DNA of 64,000 nucleotides from assembly GCF_000230675.1 (NCBI RefSeq), contig NZ_AGIK01000001.1:310001-374000 (forward strand), in the 5' to 3' direction. This DNA comes from Synechococcus sp. WH 8016 (GTDB taxonomy: Bacteria; Cyanobacteriota; Cyanobacteriia; PCC-6307; Cyanobiaceae). The notes beneath the pieces were generated by a model. It saw only the letters and a program-made list of their open reading frames with translations. It was not told where the DNA came from and did not search any database. The translations under genes and the position numbers were made by a program. Below are positions 43,325-51,144 of the stretch, in pieces (position 1 is the stretch's first letter; each line of letters begins with the position of its first letter).

Positions 43325-44473
43325 TTATCCGCCTCCGTTCATGCCTCGCAGTGTGGCAACGGAGGATGGACTGACACGATTGAGGTACCGGAAGATCCAA
43401 TATTTGAAAATTGTCGCCAAAATCACCGGGAATGTAGCGATGAATAGGAGAATAAAGTTTTCTCGGGCAGGGAATCCAAAGTGATTTGCAATGCCATCAA
43501 GCAGCACAGTCCAGCCTTCTGGACTATGAAATCCAACGAAGATATCGGTGAAGAGAATAATCGCAAATGCCTTGGCAGAGTCGCTTAATCCATAAACAGC
43601 CTCATCAAAAAATCCGCGAAGAACTCTCAGCTCTTCGCGACTGAATAAGCAGACCATCACGAAAGCAAGCGTGGCTGAAATGTCAGCTAAAACATTTTTT
43701 ACAGCATGGGTGCTTTCGGCGTCCGCTTCTTCTTTGAGTTCAGAAGCTTTTTCCCCAAGTTTTTGTTGGAGCTCTTCTTGGCTTGGGATGGAGTCCCCAC
43801 GAAGAAGGGCATCGAATTCAATTTCCGCCTTATACACGCGCAACTTTTCTACGGCCTGTTCTTCAAGCTGTGGCTTCGGATAACTCAAGAAGGGCAGGTC
43901 TGGAGCAAAGCGGTCAACAGCAGGACTAATGATGTATGTGCGGCTGACCTGTTGGACCAACAGTGGCACCAGAATCAGTAGTAGAAGAACCTTCAATGAG
44001 ATCAGGGTTGAATCCCTGCGTCTCCGAAAGCCTGCAACTAAGGTCGCTTCACCCGCTGGATTGAGCTGCCTCCGTACCTTGTCGAACACCCCGAGTAGGG
44101 AGCGCGGCAGCGGATCAGGATCCCGTGTCATGGTCGGAGCGGTCGAAGCCCGTTTAGGGCTGTACCGATTCACAACACTTTCAATCAGCTGAAGTTGTCG
44201 CAGTTCCTGAGGATCCAGCTGGGAGCGCTGATACTCCAGCTGATCGAGCGACGTACGACAAACATTGATCGCAACGCGAAACTTGCGCAGAACGGTTGCC
44301 TGAACAGATTTCGGAACAGAGAGCTCTAGATCGGGCCTGATGGGACGGTCGCCGTAGTACTCCAGCTCCAAGCTCTGGATCAAGAGGGCCGCTTCATAGC
44401 CGCGGTCGAGATCAGAGTTGACATCAAGGGAGTTGGCCTTGCCGAAGGCTCCGATCCAATTGCGAAATGCCAT
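43325..44473 (-). CDS. pcxA: Proton extrusion protein PcxA (CemA family)
   Basis: 382 residues. The soluble N-terminal third is helical; membrane helices begin with LISLKVLLLLILVPLLVQQV (about 155). The long acidic coiled segment (QEELQQKLGEKASELKEEAD) is followed by conserved CemA parts DISATLAFVMVCLFSREELRVLRGFFDEAVYGLSDSAKAFAIILFTDIFVGFHSPEGW. It supports light-dependent proton extrusion at the plasma membrane, affecting inorganic carbon uptake. The gene order with the TPM gene (7 bases) suggests one operon. Confidence 0.92.
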   Translation of the reverse strand: MAFRNWIGAFGKANSLDVNSDLDRGYEAALLIQSLELEYYGDRPIRPDLELSVPKSVQATVLRKFRVAINVCRTSLDQLEYQRSQLDPQELRQLQLIESVVNRYSPKRASTAPTMTRDPDPLPRSLLGVFDKVRRQLNPAGEATLVAGFRRRRDSTLISLKVLLLLILVPLLVQQVSRTYIISPAVDRFAPDLPFLSYPKPQLEEQAVEKLRVYKAEIEFDALLRGDSIPSQEELQQKLGEKASELKEEADAESTHAVKNVLADISATLAFVMVCLFSREELRVLRGFFDEAVYGLSDSAKAFAIILFTDIFVGFHSPEGWTVLLDGIANHFGFPARENFILLFIATFPVILATIFKYWIFRYLNRVSPSSVATLRGMNGGG

Positions 44474-44479
44474 AGCTGT

Positions 44480-45160
44480 TTAGCGGGAAAAGACCCACCA
44501 GGTGGCCATTGGAACAATGGTTCCAACGACTAGAAGCACAATCACCCAGGTGAAAGCGTTGCTTTCGCTCGTTTCCTCGACCGTGGGAATGTTTGTGGGA
44601 AGGGTGGTGCGTTCAATTTGAACCGGAGGGCCGGGATCTTCACCGCCATTGAGAACCACCGCAATGCGTTCAATTCCATCCATGGACGCCTGGCGGAATC
44701 GCTCTCCATCTCGCATCGGCTGACTCATGGTGGTCCGCGCGGTACTGCGGAGCAAGGCGTCTGGCAGTTGATCACTCAGCTCTGCTGAGACAACAATTGC
44801 AGCTTGTTTGTTCTGGGTCTCCTCAAGGAAAAGGATGAGTGGACGCTCACTGCTGTTGTCGTTATTGGACCAACGTTCCACCAATTCCTCTCCGAATCCC
44901 GTGAGGCTCAGCCCGTAGTCCAGTTTCCGCAAAGTGATGACTCTGGCGTCCACCTTTGAGGATTCCAGTTGATTCAGCCGAGCTTCAATTTCATTTTTTC
45001 CAGCTCGACTCAACACATCAGCTGAATCAAGGACGGCTTTCTCCGGCGGCTGAGCTGGTAGGTCTTGAGGCGATAAGGCAAAACCCGCTGGTACTGCCAA
45101 GAAAAAACAGAGACTTGCGGCGATGAACAGCTGAAGAGACTTAAAAAGGCTAGGCATCAT
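44480..45160 (-). CDS. TPM-domain protein, Psb32-like
   Basis: 226 residues; signal peptide (LQLFIAASLCFFLAVPAGFA), a TPM domain from about 45 to 165 (VLDSADVLSRAGKNEIEARLNQLE, DARVITLRKLDYGLS) and a C-terminal membrane helix (AFTWVIVLLVVGTIVPMATWWVF). Such lumenal proteins are implicated in photosystem II repair (TLP18.3/Psb32). Start at 45160 or the second Met at 45157. Confidence 0.85.
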   Translation of the reverse strand: MMPSLFKSLQLFIAASLCFFLAVPAGFALSPQDLPAQPPEKAVLDSADVLSRAGKNEIEARLNQLESSKVDARVITLRKLDYGLSLTGFGEELVERWSNNDNSSERPLILFLEETQNKQAAIVVSAELSDQLPDALLRSTARTTMSQPMRDGERFRQASMDGIERIAVVLNGGEDPGPPVQIERTTLPTNIPTVEETSESNAFTWVIVLLVVGTIVPMATWWVFSR

Positions 45161-45187
45161 GAGGCGTTCGATTGGTGGAGTCTGTCG

Positions 45188-45595
45188 TCAGCTGGAAAGG
45201 CTGTCGTGATTCAAGGCCATGATCGCGTCCATCACGGCTTGTGCTTTGCCTTGAGGGAGATCAACGCTTTGAGCGAGCTCGTTGAGAAACGTTTGCTCTT
45301 CAGTCGTTACCGTCCTATCAGCGTGAACCAGCTGTACGGCCACAGCGAGAGCCGTTTCCTTTTGGGACGCTTTGAGTTGGGGGAGAGCATCGTTGATCAA
45401 TTGTCTTGATCCTTGCTCGCGAAGGCGTTTGAGCAGTTGGTCAAACAACATTGCCATCTCACTTTCGCTTCGATCCTTATAAGGGGTTCGATATTCCAGT
45501 TGACGCCTCAATGCGTGCGCTTCATCCTTGCCCAGTACTCCATCGCAAGCGACTGTGGCCAGTGCAATCGCGGCAAAGGCTTCGGATTCCGTCAT
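45188..45595 (-). CDS. TerB-like tellurite-resistance/DjlA-type helical domain protein
   Basis: 135 residues, all helical. ALATVACDGVLGKDEAHALRRQL and VAVQLVHADRTVTTEEQTFLNELAQSVDL match the TerB fold, with an acidic pair at each half (V-A-C-D-G; H-A-D-R-T) suggestive of a metal site. Function in cyanobacteria unknown. It could share a transcript with the TPM and pcxA genes downstream (27-base gap). Confidence 0.8.
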   Translation of the reverse strand: MTESEAFAAIALATVACDGVLGKDEAHALRRQLEYRTPYKDRSESEMAMLFDQLLKRLREQGSRQLINDALPQLKASQKETALAVAVQLVHADRTVTTEEQTFLNELAQSVDLPQGKAQAVMDAIMALNHDSLSS

Positions 45596-45663
45596 CAGCG
45601 TTGGAGCGTTGACTTCTATTTCAGCAAGAGTGCATCGATCTGACTGCTCATGAGTTGCAAAAC

Positions 45664-46332
45664 ATGTTGAGATCCGCCCAATGGTGTTTGCTTGCAGGCG
45701 TGCTTGTTTTGGGGCTTTCCATCCTTAACGCCAGCACAGCAGAAACGGTCACTCCCAGCTTGGAGCGTGCCGATGTTCTCGCCGGGATGGCAGGCGTTGG
45801 CTTGATGCTCGTTTCCATCCTCTGGACAAGGGCTTCTCCACGCAGTCCGGAAGCTGTTGAACTGGAGGGTGAACAGGGTTTTGTGCTCTCCTCAGATTTA
45901 GTGGATACGGTCCGGTCTGAACTGGCGTGGGGCAGCCATCAGTTTCTAACCGCAACCTCTGCAGCCACCATTCTTGTGTTTTGGAAGGGTTCGGTTCTAC
46001 TTCGTCGGGGCCTTTTAGGTTCTGGTGATTTTGCACCTGGTGAGATCTGTCGACGATCCCTGCAAAAACAAGAACTGGTATCTCTGGTAAAAACAGCCCT
46101 CTACCCGGGTAAAGCCGAATTTGATCCGGTCTTGCCAGGCTTGCCCTCCGTGATGGTGCAACCCTTAGGTCAAAACGGGTGGGTTGTGATTGGTGGTTGG
46201 TCGGAACGATGTTTTAGTCGTTCCGATGAACGTTGGCTCACTGGTTGGGCAGAGAGGCTTAAAACAACGCTGACCGTTGCCGAATCAGAACCAGAATCAG
46301 TTTTAGAAGCAGAAGAAGAATCGTTGATCTAG
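45664..46332 (+). CDS. Cofactor assembly of complex C subunit (CCB2/CCB4 type)
   Basis: 222 residues from the ATG at 45664; an in-frame TTG at 45655 is an alternative. Two N-terminal helices (CLLAGVLVLGLSIL and VLAGMAGVGLMLVSILW) are followed by a conserved soluble part (ELAWGSHQFLTATSAATILVFW, PSVMVQPLGQNGWVVIGGWSERCFSRSDERWL). This is the CCB2/CCB4 (DUF2930) pattern: attachment of haem c(n) to cytochrome b6 of the b6f complex. Ends in a Glu-rich tail. Confidence 0.82.
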   Translation: MLRSAQWCLLAGVLVLGLSILNASTAETVTPSLERADVLAGMAGVGLMLVSILWTRASPRSPEAVELEGEQGFVLSSDLVDTVRSELAWGSHQFLTATSAATILVFWKGSVLLRRGLLGSGDFAPGEICRRSLQKQELVSLVKTALYPGKAEFDPVLPGLPSVMVQPLGQNGWVVIGGWSERCFSRSDERWLTGWAERLKTTLTVAESEPESVLEAEEESLI

Positions 46333-46472
46333 TACTACTTTTTTGCTTTCCGTTTGCGAGATGCCGCTGCTGTTGAAACAGGTTGAAATTAGATAAAACC
46401 AGCGCGCTTTGCTGGATGGGGCTTAGAACCAATTGCCGTCACTTAAACTGAGATTTTTCAGATCAACAACCT

Positions 46473-46799
46473 TTGAGCGAATCCACCGGTAGTGCTGACA
46501 AAGCACAGTTCTTCCCTTATCTAGTCACTCTTGTTTACGGCAAAAAAGACACACCAACGCTTGCTCAGGTCGTTTTCCTGAGTGACAAAGCGGGTGAAGA
46601 TACGAGGTCTATTGCGAAGTCTCTACTGGAAAATGCCAAAAACGTCGCTCCCCAAACTCCGAGGTTCGACTGGTCCACTCTTAAGGTGCAAGGAAGCCAA
46701 ACCTTGGACGACAAAGAGCTATCGAAGTTGGTGGAAGCGGCATCCCAGGGTCAGGTTGGTGTTGGACGAGTTTCTCGGTTGAAACTCAACCAAGATTGA
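46473..46799 (+). CDS. Conserved hypothetical protein
   Basis: 108 residues from a TTG. Soluble; core FFPYLVTLVYGKKDTPTLAQVVFLSDKAGEDTRSIAKSLLENAKNV looks like a small alpha/beta fold, and the end VGVGRVSRLKLNQD is basic. I do not recognise a family. It precedes a terminator by 190 bases. Confidence 0.6.
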   Translation: MSESTGSADKAQFFPYLVTLVYGKKDTPTLAQVVFLSDKAGEDTRSIAKSLLENAKNVAPQTPRFDWSTLKVQGSQTLDDKELSKLVEAASQGQVGVGRVSRLKLNQD

Positions 46800-46991
46800 C
46801 GACGAAAGGTCTGCTGCAAAGCTCAGGTTTATCGTCCGGAGTCAACCCATCAGATGTCGCAGGAAAAAGTTTTTGTAGGGTTACTAAGGGTGCTCACAGG
46901 GTTGGCTTCTTATTTGCCTTCTCTGCACGGCTCCTGGCTTCGAATCCGCCAGGGATCAATGATTTACATCAAGCATTTTCATTCATCAATG

Positions 46992-47016
46992 GCCCCGCCA
47001 ATCGGTGGGGCTTTTT
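46992..47016 (+). terminator. Terminator preceding leader copy C
   Basis: GCCCCGCC-AATC-GGTGGGGC (8 bp, one G-U) followed by TTTTT. The same CCCCGCCAATCGGTGGG core recurs at 55199. Confidence 0.9.
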
Positions 47017-47017
47017 A

Positions 47018-47114
47018 TTGCTTTTAAGCACTTGTGAGCAAGATCACAGAGCCTCTTGTCGGTGGTCATCACCTCAGCCATTGATTCCGGAGATGGTGTG
47101 TTCATCGGGGGAAA
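47018..47114 (+). promoter_or_regulatory. Conserved leader module, copy C
   Basis: Directly after the terminator: AAGCACTTGTGAGCAAGATCACAG (TGTGA/TCACA hairpin with a changed loop), then GGTCATCACCTCAGCCATTGA and GGAGATGGTGTGTTCATCGGGG. The reading frame equivalent to copy B gives VITSAIDSGDGVFIGG and stops at a TAA 4 bases before the next ATG, so here the block would be a separate upstream ORF. Confidence 0.7.
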
Positions 47115-47146
47115 CACCACCCCAACCACCCATACCTTTTAAACCG

Positions 47147-47233
47147 ATGACTTCCATCAAAACCATCGCTGCTGCTTCACTCGCCGCTGGACTCTCCCTT
47201 CTCTCTGTCTCAGGCAACGCCTCCCTGGCCTGA
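47147..47233 (+). CDS. 28-residue signal-peptide-like ORF
   Basis: MTSIKTIAAASLAAGLSLLS followed by VSGNASLA and TGA: a Lys, a hydrophobic Ala/Leu core and A-x-A-type ends, i.e. a complete signal peptide with nothing after it. It starts 33 bases past leader copy C. It may be a released hydrophobic peptide or what is left after deletion of a secreted protein. Compare 7980-8075. Confidence 0.5.
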   Translation: MTSIKTIAAASLAAGLSLLSVSGNASLA

Positions 47234-47375
47234 TTTAGCACGAGTGATTCGTGGCTAGAGCCGATGAAAAGCCCCTTAGCCAATAGCGAACCCAGGGGGC
47301 TGTGGGGGCAATCATCGTTATCATTTGCCGCATTCGGTGATTATGACCAAAATGCTGTAAGACGTTTGCGAAGCC

Positions 47376-47855
47376 ATGGCCTCGGATCAGGATCAGACGT
47401 TGATGCGTGAAGCGATCCGCCTAATGCGGGACGCCGGTGTTGTGAACAAAACAGGAGGGCCTTTCGGTGCTGTGATCGCCAAGGACGGGCAGGTGGTTGC
47501 CGCGGCAGGAAACAGCGTGGTGAAGGATCTTGACCCCAGTGCCCATGCTGAGGTCAACGCCATCCGCGCGGCTTGCAAAAAGCTGGGAACCTGGGACCTC
47601 AGCGGTTGTGTGATGTACACCAGCTGTGAATGCTGTCCGATGTGTTACGCGACGGCGTACTGGGCTGGGATCCGCACTGTTTTTTATGCCGCGGCTTGGT
47701 CGGATTACAGCGATTTGTTCTCCGATCAGGAGATCAATGAGGACATGCAACATGCCAAAGACAAACGTGAAATCAAGCTCACGCAAATTCTCCAGGGTGA
47801 GGCGTGTGAAGTCTGGAAGGAATTTCGTTTGCTTCCTGATGGTGCGCGCTACTGA
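47376..47855 (+). CDS. Nucleoside/guanine deaminase
   Basis: 159 residues of the cytidine-deaminase fold. Zinc motif HAEVNAI (about residue 57) with catalytic Glu, and SCECCPMCYATAYWAGI supplying the two Cys ligands. GGPFGAVIAKDG and FYAAAWSDYSDLFSDQEINEDM are close to Bacillus-type guanine deaminase (GuaD). The Pro normally before the first ligand Cys (E-P-C-P-M-C) is Cys here. Probable role: purine salvage for nitrogen. It is 5 bases upstream of the next gene. Confidence 0.85.
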   Translation: MASDQDQTLMREAIRLMRDAGVVNKTGGPFGAVIAKDGQVVAAAGNSVVKDLDPSAHAEVNAIRAACKKLGTWDLSGCVMYTSCECCPMCYATAYWAGIRTVFYAAAWSDYSDLFSDQEINEDMQHAKDKREIKLTQILQGEACEVWKEFRLLPDGARY

Positions 47856-47860
47856 AGGCT

Positions 47861-48574
47861 ATGGCTTCTTCGAATGATTCGGAATTGCTTGATTCGGGTC
47901 ATTTTGTGTACACCATTCACAGTGTGATTTCTCTTGAGAAAAAGCAATCCTTTGAGGACTTCCAGCATCAAATGAATGAGGCGGCCCAGCATTTTGATGG
48001 ATACCGCGGGCAGTCGATTTCATTTCAGGAAAAGGACGATGGCCAGCATTTGCTGGCCACAACACGCATTGTGTTCGAAGCTCTGGATCAATGTTTGCAT
48101 TGGCTAGATAGTTCAGAGCGGCGGAATTTGCTGCATCGGGCTGAATCCTTAATGAATTATCGCTATCGAGGAACGCTTGAGGCGAATTCCTTTGATCAGT
48201 GGATCCGGATGAAGCAGCCTGAAAAGGTGCCGATTTGGAAGGTGAATTTTCTGGTCTGGCTGGCACTGTATCCGTCGGTCATGCTATTGACATTTTTGGG
48301 AAGCTCTAGCCTTGGTCGGCTGCCCTTGCCCTTCAATATGTTGATTAGTAATCTAATTACAGTTCTTCTGACGGGGCATTTCTTCGTGCCGTGGCTTAGT
48401 CGACTTTATGAAAATTGGCTGCAAAATTCATCCCTACGGATCACTTGCTATGGAATTATTTCGGTACTTTTGATGCAGTTGGTTCTTCTTGCTCTTTTTT
48501 CATTCTTGCCTGGAATGCCATGGGATGTCTCAGACCTCAGACCGCATGAGTTTGTGCTGAGTGTTGTTCGATGA
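47861..48574 (+). CDS. ABM-domain and membrane-helix fusion protein
   Basis: 237 residues. Residues about 15-115 look like an antibiotic-biosynthesis-monooxygenase-type ferredoxin fold (TIHSVISLEKKQSFEDFQHQMNEAAQHFDGYRGQSISF). The C-terminal half has three membrane helices (VNFLVWLALYPSVMLLTFL; LPFNMLISNLITVLLTGHFFVPWL; ITCYGIISVLLMQLVLLALFSFL). This ABM-plus-membrane architecture is known from several bacteria but has no assigned reaction. It overlaps the next gene (ATGA). Confidence 0.7.
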   Translation: MASSNDSELLDSGHFVYTIHSVISLEKKQSFEDFQHQMNEAAQHFDGYRGQSISFQEKDDGQHLLATTRIVFEALDQCLHWLDSSERRNLLHRAESLMNYRYRGTLEANSFDQWIRMKQPEKVPIWKVNFLVWLALYPSVMLLTFLGSSSLGRLPLPFNMLISNLITVLLTGHFFVPWLSRLYENWLQNSSLRITCYGIISVLLMQLVLLALFSFLPGMPWDVSDLRPHEFVLSVVR

Positions 48575-49866
48575 ATGAGTTCACGGAATCTCTGAGGATC
48601 ACCGCCTCCTCGGATTATGGAGAGGGTTCGTTGCGCTGGGCCCTTGAGATCGCTGCGAAGCGGGAGTCCTCAGTTCTGGAGATCGATTCCTCGGTGTCTC
48701 GCATCGAGCTAGATCAGCCTCTTCCAGTGATCGTGTCAAATCTGAAGTTGATGGGGAATGGTGTCATCATCAGTGGCGCTCATTCCTGCCGCATTCTTCG
48801 CATTGATGCCGGAAACGTTGCGTTGTCGGATCTGAGCTTGATCGATGGTCTGGCTCGTGGGGAGGACGGGACTGATAGTGCTGGTGGTGACGCCGGAATG
48901 GGGGGTGCGCTGTTCATCGCGGCCGGTGAGGTCAGTCTCCGCAACATTGACTTTGTGGGCAACAGCGCTCTTGGCGGTGAGGGTGGGGCGCTGTCTGCGG
49001 GGTTGCCCGCTTCGTCAGAGCCGATTCAGACCTCAGCCTCGCGCTCGAATCAAGTCCCCAGTTCTCGTCAAGTTGACCGTGGAAGTGTGTCCTCCGTTTC
49101 GGGGCTTGCAAGACGATTGCGGCGTGTCTTGAGCTTCAGGCCCCGTTCTGCCAGCGTCAATCGCGGATCGGCCAGTGGCATTCACGGCGAATGTGGCACG
49201 GGTTTCGGGGCCATTGTCTTTGCTGGTGGTGGAGGCTTTGGCGGATTTGCCAATGGCGGCAATGGGGGCAACGGCGGAAATGGCTCACCTGAAGGTGGTC
49301 ACGGCGGCAATGGCGGTCATGGCGGCAACGGCGGCGTTGGCACGTTCTCTTCGGAGGGGCCTCGATCGGAAGGGCTTGAGGTCGGATCGATCGCGTTTTC
49401 TGGTGGCGGGGGCTTTGGTGGATTTGCGAATGGCGCCAATGGCGGCAATGGGGGACAGGGTGGTTTTGGTGGCGGCGGTGGTGCTGGTGGACGAGGAGGC
49501 TTGCTTGGTGCCGCAGGTGTGCCGGGTTTGGGAGGATTTGCTGGTGCTGATGGCAGTGATCGTTGTGGTGGCAGCGGGGCTGGTCTGGGTGGCGCAATTT
49601 TTCTGAAGTCCGGCCGGCTGCGTCTGGATGGCTGCAGGTTTCAGCTGAATCGAGCGATCGGTGGTCTCGGTGTGCTCAGAGGTCAGGGGAAAGGAGGTGC
49701 AGTGTTTGTTTTGAGTCGATACGTTGATGATCAAGATATCAGTTTTAGCTCTGAAATAGAGTCTACTGATTGTTCTTGGGTTGATAACTTTGCTTCATCT
49801 GCAACTGGTCTTCGCTTCGATAATCATCATTGCTGTATTGATCAAAGTTGTGCCAATTTGCGTTGA
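48571..49866 (+). CDS. Glycine-rich beta-helix protein
   Basis: 431 residues, no signal peptide. The first 150 residues have right-handed beta-helix features (SLRWALEIAAKRESSVLEIDSS, NLKLMGNGVIISGAHSCRILRI, VSLRNIDFVGNSALGGEGGAL), like polymorphic outer-membrane proteins. An Arg/Ser-rich linker follows, then about 130 residues extremely rich in Gly and Asn containing two related blocks (GGGGFGGFANGGNGGNGGNG and GGGGFGGFANGANGGNGGQG). The end returns to a beta-helix turn and has Cys pairs (HHCCIDQSCANLR). Exported surface or adhesion protein by analogy. Translationally coupled to the membrane protein before it. Confidence 0.7.
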   Translation: MNEFTESLRITASSDYGEGSLRWALEIAAKRESSVLEIDSSVSRIELDQPLPVIVSNLKLMGNGVIISGAHSCRILRIDAGNVALSDLSLIDGLARGEDGTDSAGGDAGMGGALFIAAGEVSLRNIDFVGNSALGGEGGALSAGLPASSEPIQTSASRSNQVPSSRQVDRGSVSSVSGLARRLRRVLSFRPRSASVNRGSASGIHGECGTGFGAIVFAGGGGFGGFANGGNGGNGGNGSPEGGHGGNGGHGGNGGVGTFSSEGPRSEGLEVGSIAFSGGGGFGGFANGANGGNGGQGGFGGGGGAGGRGGLLGAAGVPGLGGFAGADGSDRCGGSGAGLGGAIFLKSGRLRLDGCRFQLNRAIGGLGVLRGQGKGGAVFVLSRYVDDQDISFSSEIESTDCSWVDNFASSATGLRFDNHHCCIDQSCANLR

Positions 49867-49957
49867 AGCATGCCATGACTGCTGTTGATGGCTAGTGTTC
49901 AACCAGCCTTGTCCATGCACTGGTATGGGACGAACGGGTTTCTTGTAATGGATTGTT

Positions 49958-51139
49958 GTGCAAACCTTCTTTTGCATGAATTTGGTTTGTGTGGTTGGTT
50001 ATACAATCGCGGCTGGTGGATTGGCTTTAGAGCTGAGGTTGAATGACGCCCAGATTGGTTTGGCGGGTGGTGTGTATTTCTTTGCATATTCGTACTCTCA
50101 ATTGTTTCTGGGAATTCTGTCGACACGCGTTCCGATCCGACTGTTGATTGTGGCATCGGCTTGGGCTGCTGCTTCTGGTGCTTGGGTGATGGCAATTGCT
50201 GACTCCTTTCCTCAATTGGTTCTGGCTAGATTTCTCTTTGGTATTGGATTTTGTACAGTTTTTGTAGGTGTTATAGAGGTTGTTTCAATGGTTTATTCGC
50301 GCTGCTTTCCTTTCATTCTGAATTTCAGCCAAAGCTGTGCCAATGGAGTGGGAGCCTTGATCGGAGTCTTCGCTTTTATGCCATGGATTAGCAGGCTAAG
50401 TCAGTTGTTTGGTGTGAGCACAGTTGTTTTAATAGTGATCTCTTTGTTGATGTTTTTGTTGCTGTCTTCCCGGCCTGGTGAGGCGGCATTGAGTTGGCAA
50501 GAGGTTCCTTCTTGGGCTGCAATGGGGCGATCTCTAGTGCTTTGTATAAGTTCGCCTCGGTTCTGGGTTGGGACGTTGTATTTCGTTGGCCTTTTCACCT
50601 GTTTTCTAGCTCTCGAGGATCTCTGGAATATCTGCTTTCAGGTGGACATTTTCAACGCAACCTCAGGACTTGCTGCGTCGATGAACTCCATGCTTGTGTC
50701 TGGTTTGACGCTTGGTGGACTGATTATTCGCCTATGGGCTGCTCGATCCGGTCTGGCGGCTCCGTCTCGAAGTTTTTCAGCGCTTGCCTGACTCACAATG
50801 GTTTTGTTGTTCAGTGTCCCGCTAAGCAGCTCTCAAGCGTTTCTGGCCTCGTTCGTGCTTGGACTTGGGCTGGGTGCGGCGCCACTTGTCTTGTCATTTG
50901 TTCGCCAGGAACTTCCGCAACAAGCGGCAGTCGTGGCATCACCACTGCTGCTCACCTTTGTGTTTGTAGTTGGAGGTCTTCTGATGTCACTGGTTGGTGA
51001 TGATCTCTTCGGCGTATCGCGGTTGACGTTTCAGACCTACCAGCAGTCCATGCGCTTATTCATCATGCCCGTGGCGGTGGCGACGGTCTTGAGCCTGCTG
51101 ATCCATCTTTCCACCCTAAGTCTCAGTTCAGGGGATTGA
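49958..51139 (+). pseudogene. Major facilitator transporter interrupted by an in-frame TGA
   Basis: About 390 codons in one frame with a single TGA at 50789-50791. The first 277 codons give eight or so helices with MFS features (LNDAQIGLAGGVYFFAYSYSQLFLGIL; ARFLFGIGFCTVF; FSQSCANGVGALIG). After the stop the same frame continues LTMVLLFSVPLSSSQAFLASFVLGLGLGAAPLVLSF to the end with three or four more helices. There is no frameshift, so one base change restores a full transporter. It may be a pseudogene, two subunits or a sequencing error. The substrate is unknown. The coding strand and 3' overlap link it to the following oxidase. Confidence 0.75.
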
Positions 51140-51144
51140 GCTTC

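Noticed and set aside
46796-47146. Long frame joining the region after 46799 to the 28-residue ORF
   Set aside because: It reads through a terminator and the leader module; only the part from the ATG at 47147 is plausible.
49157-49734. Long His/Thr-rich frames antisense to the glycine-rich gene
   Set aside because: They arise from the GGC/GGT repeats read on the other strand, not from independent genes.
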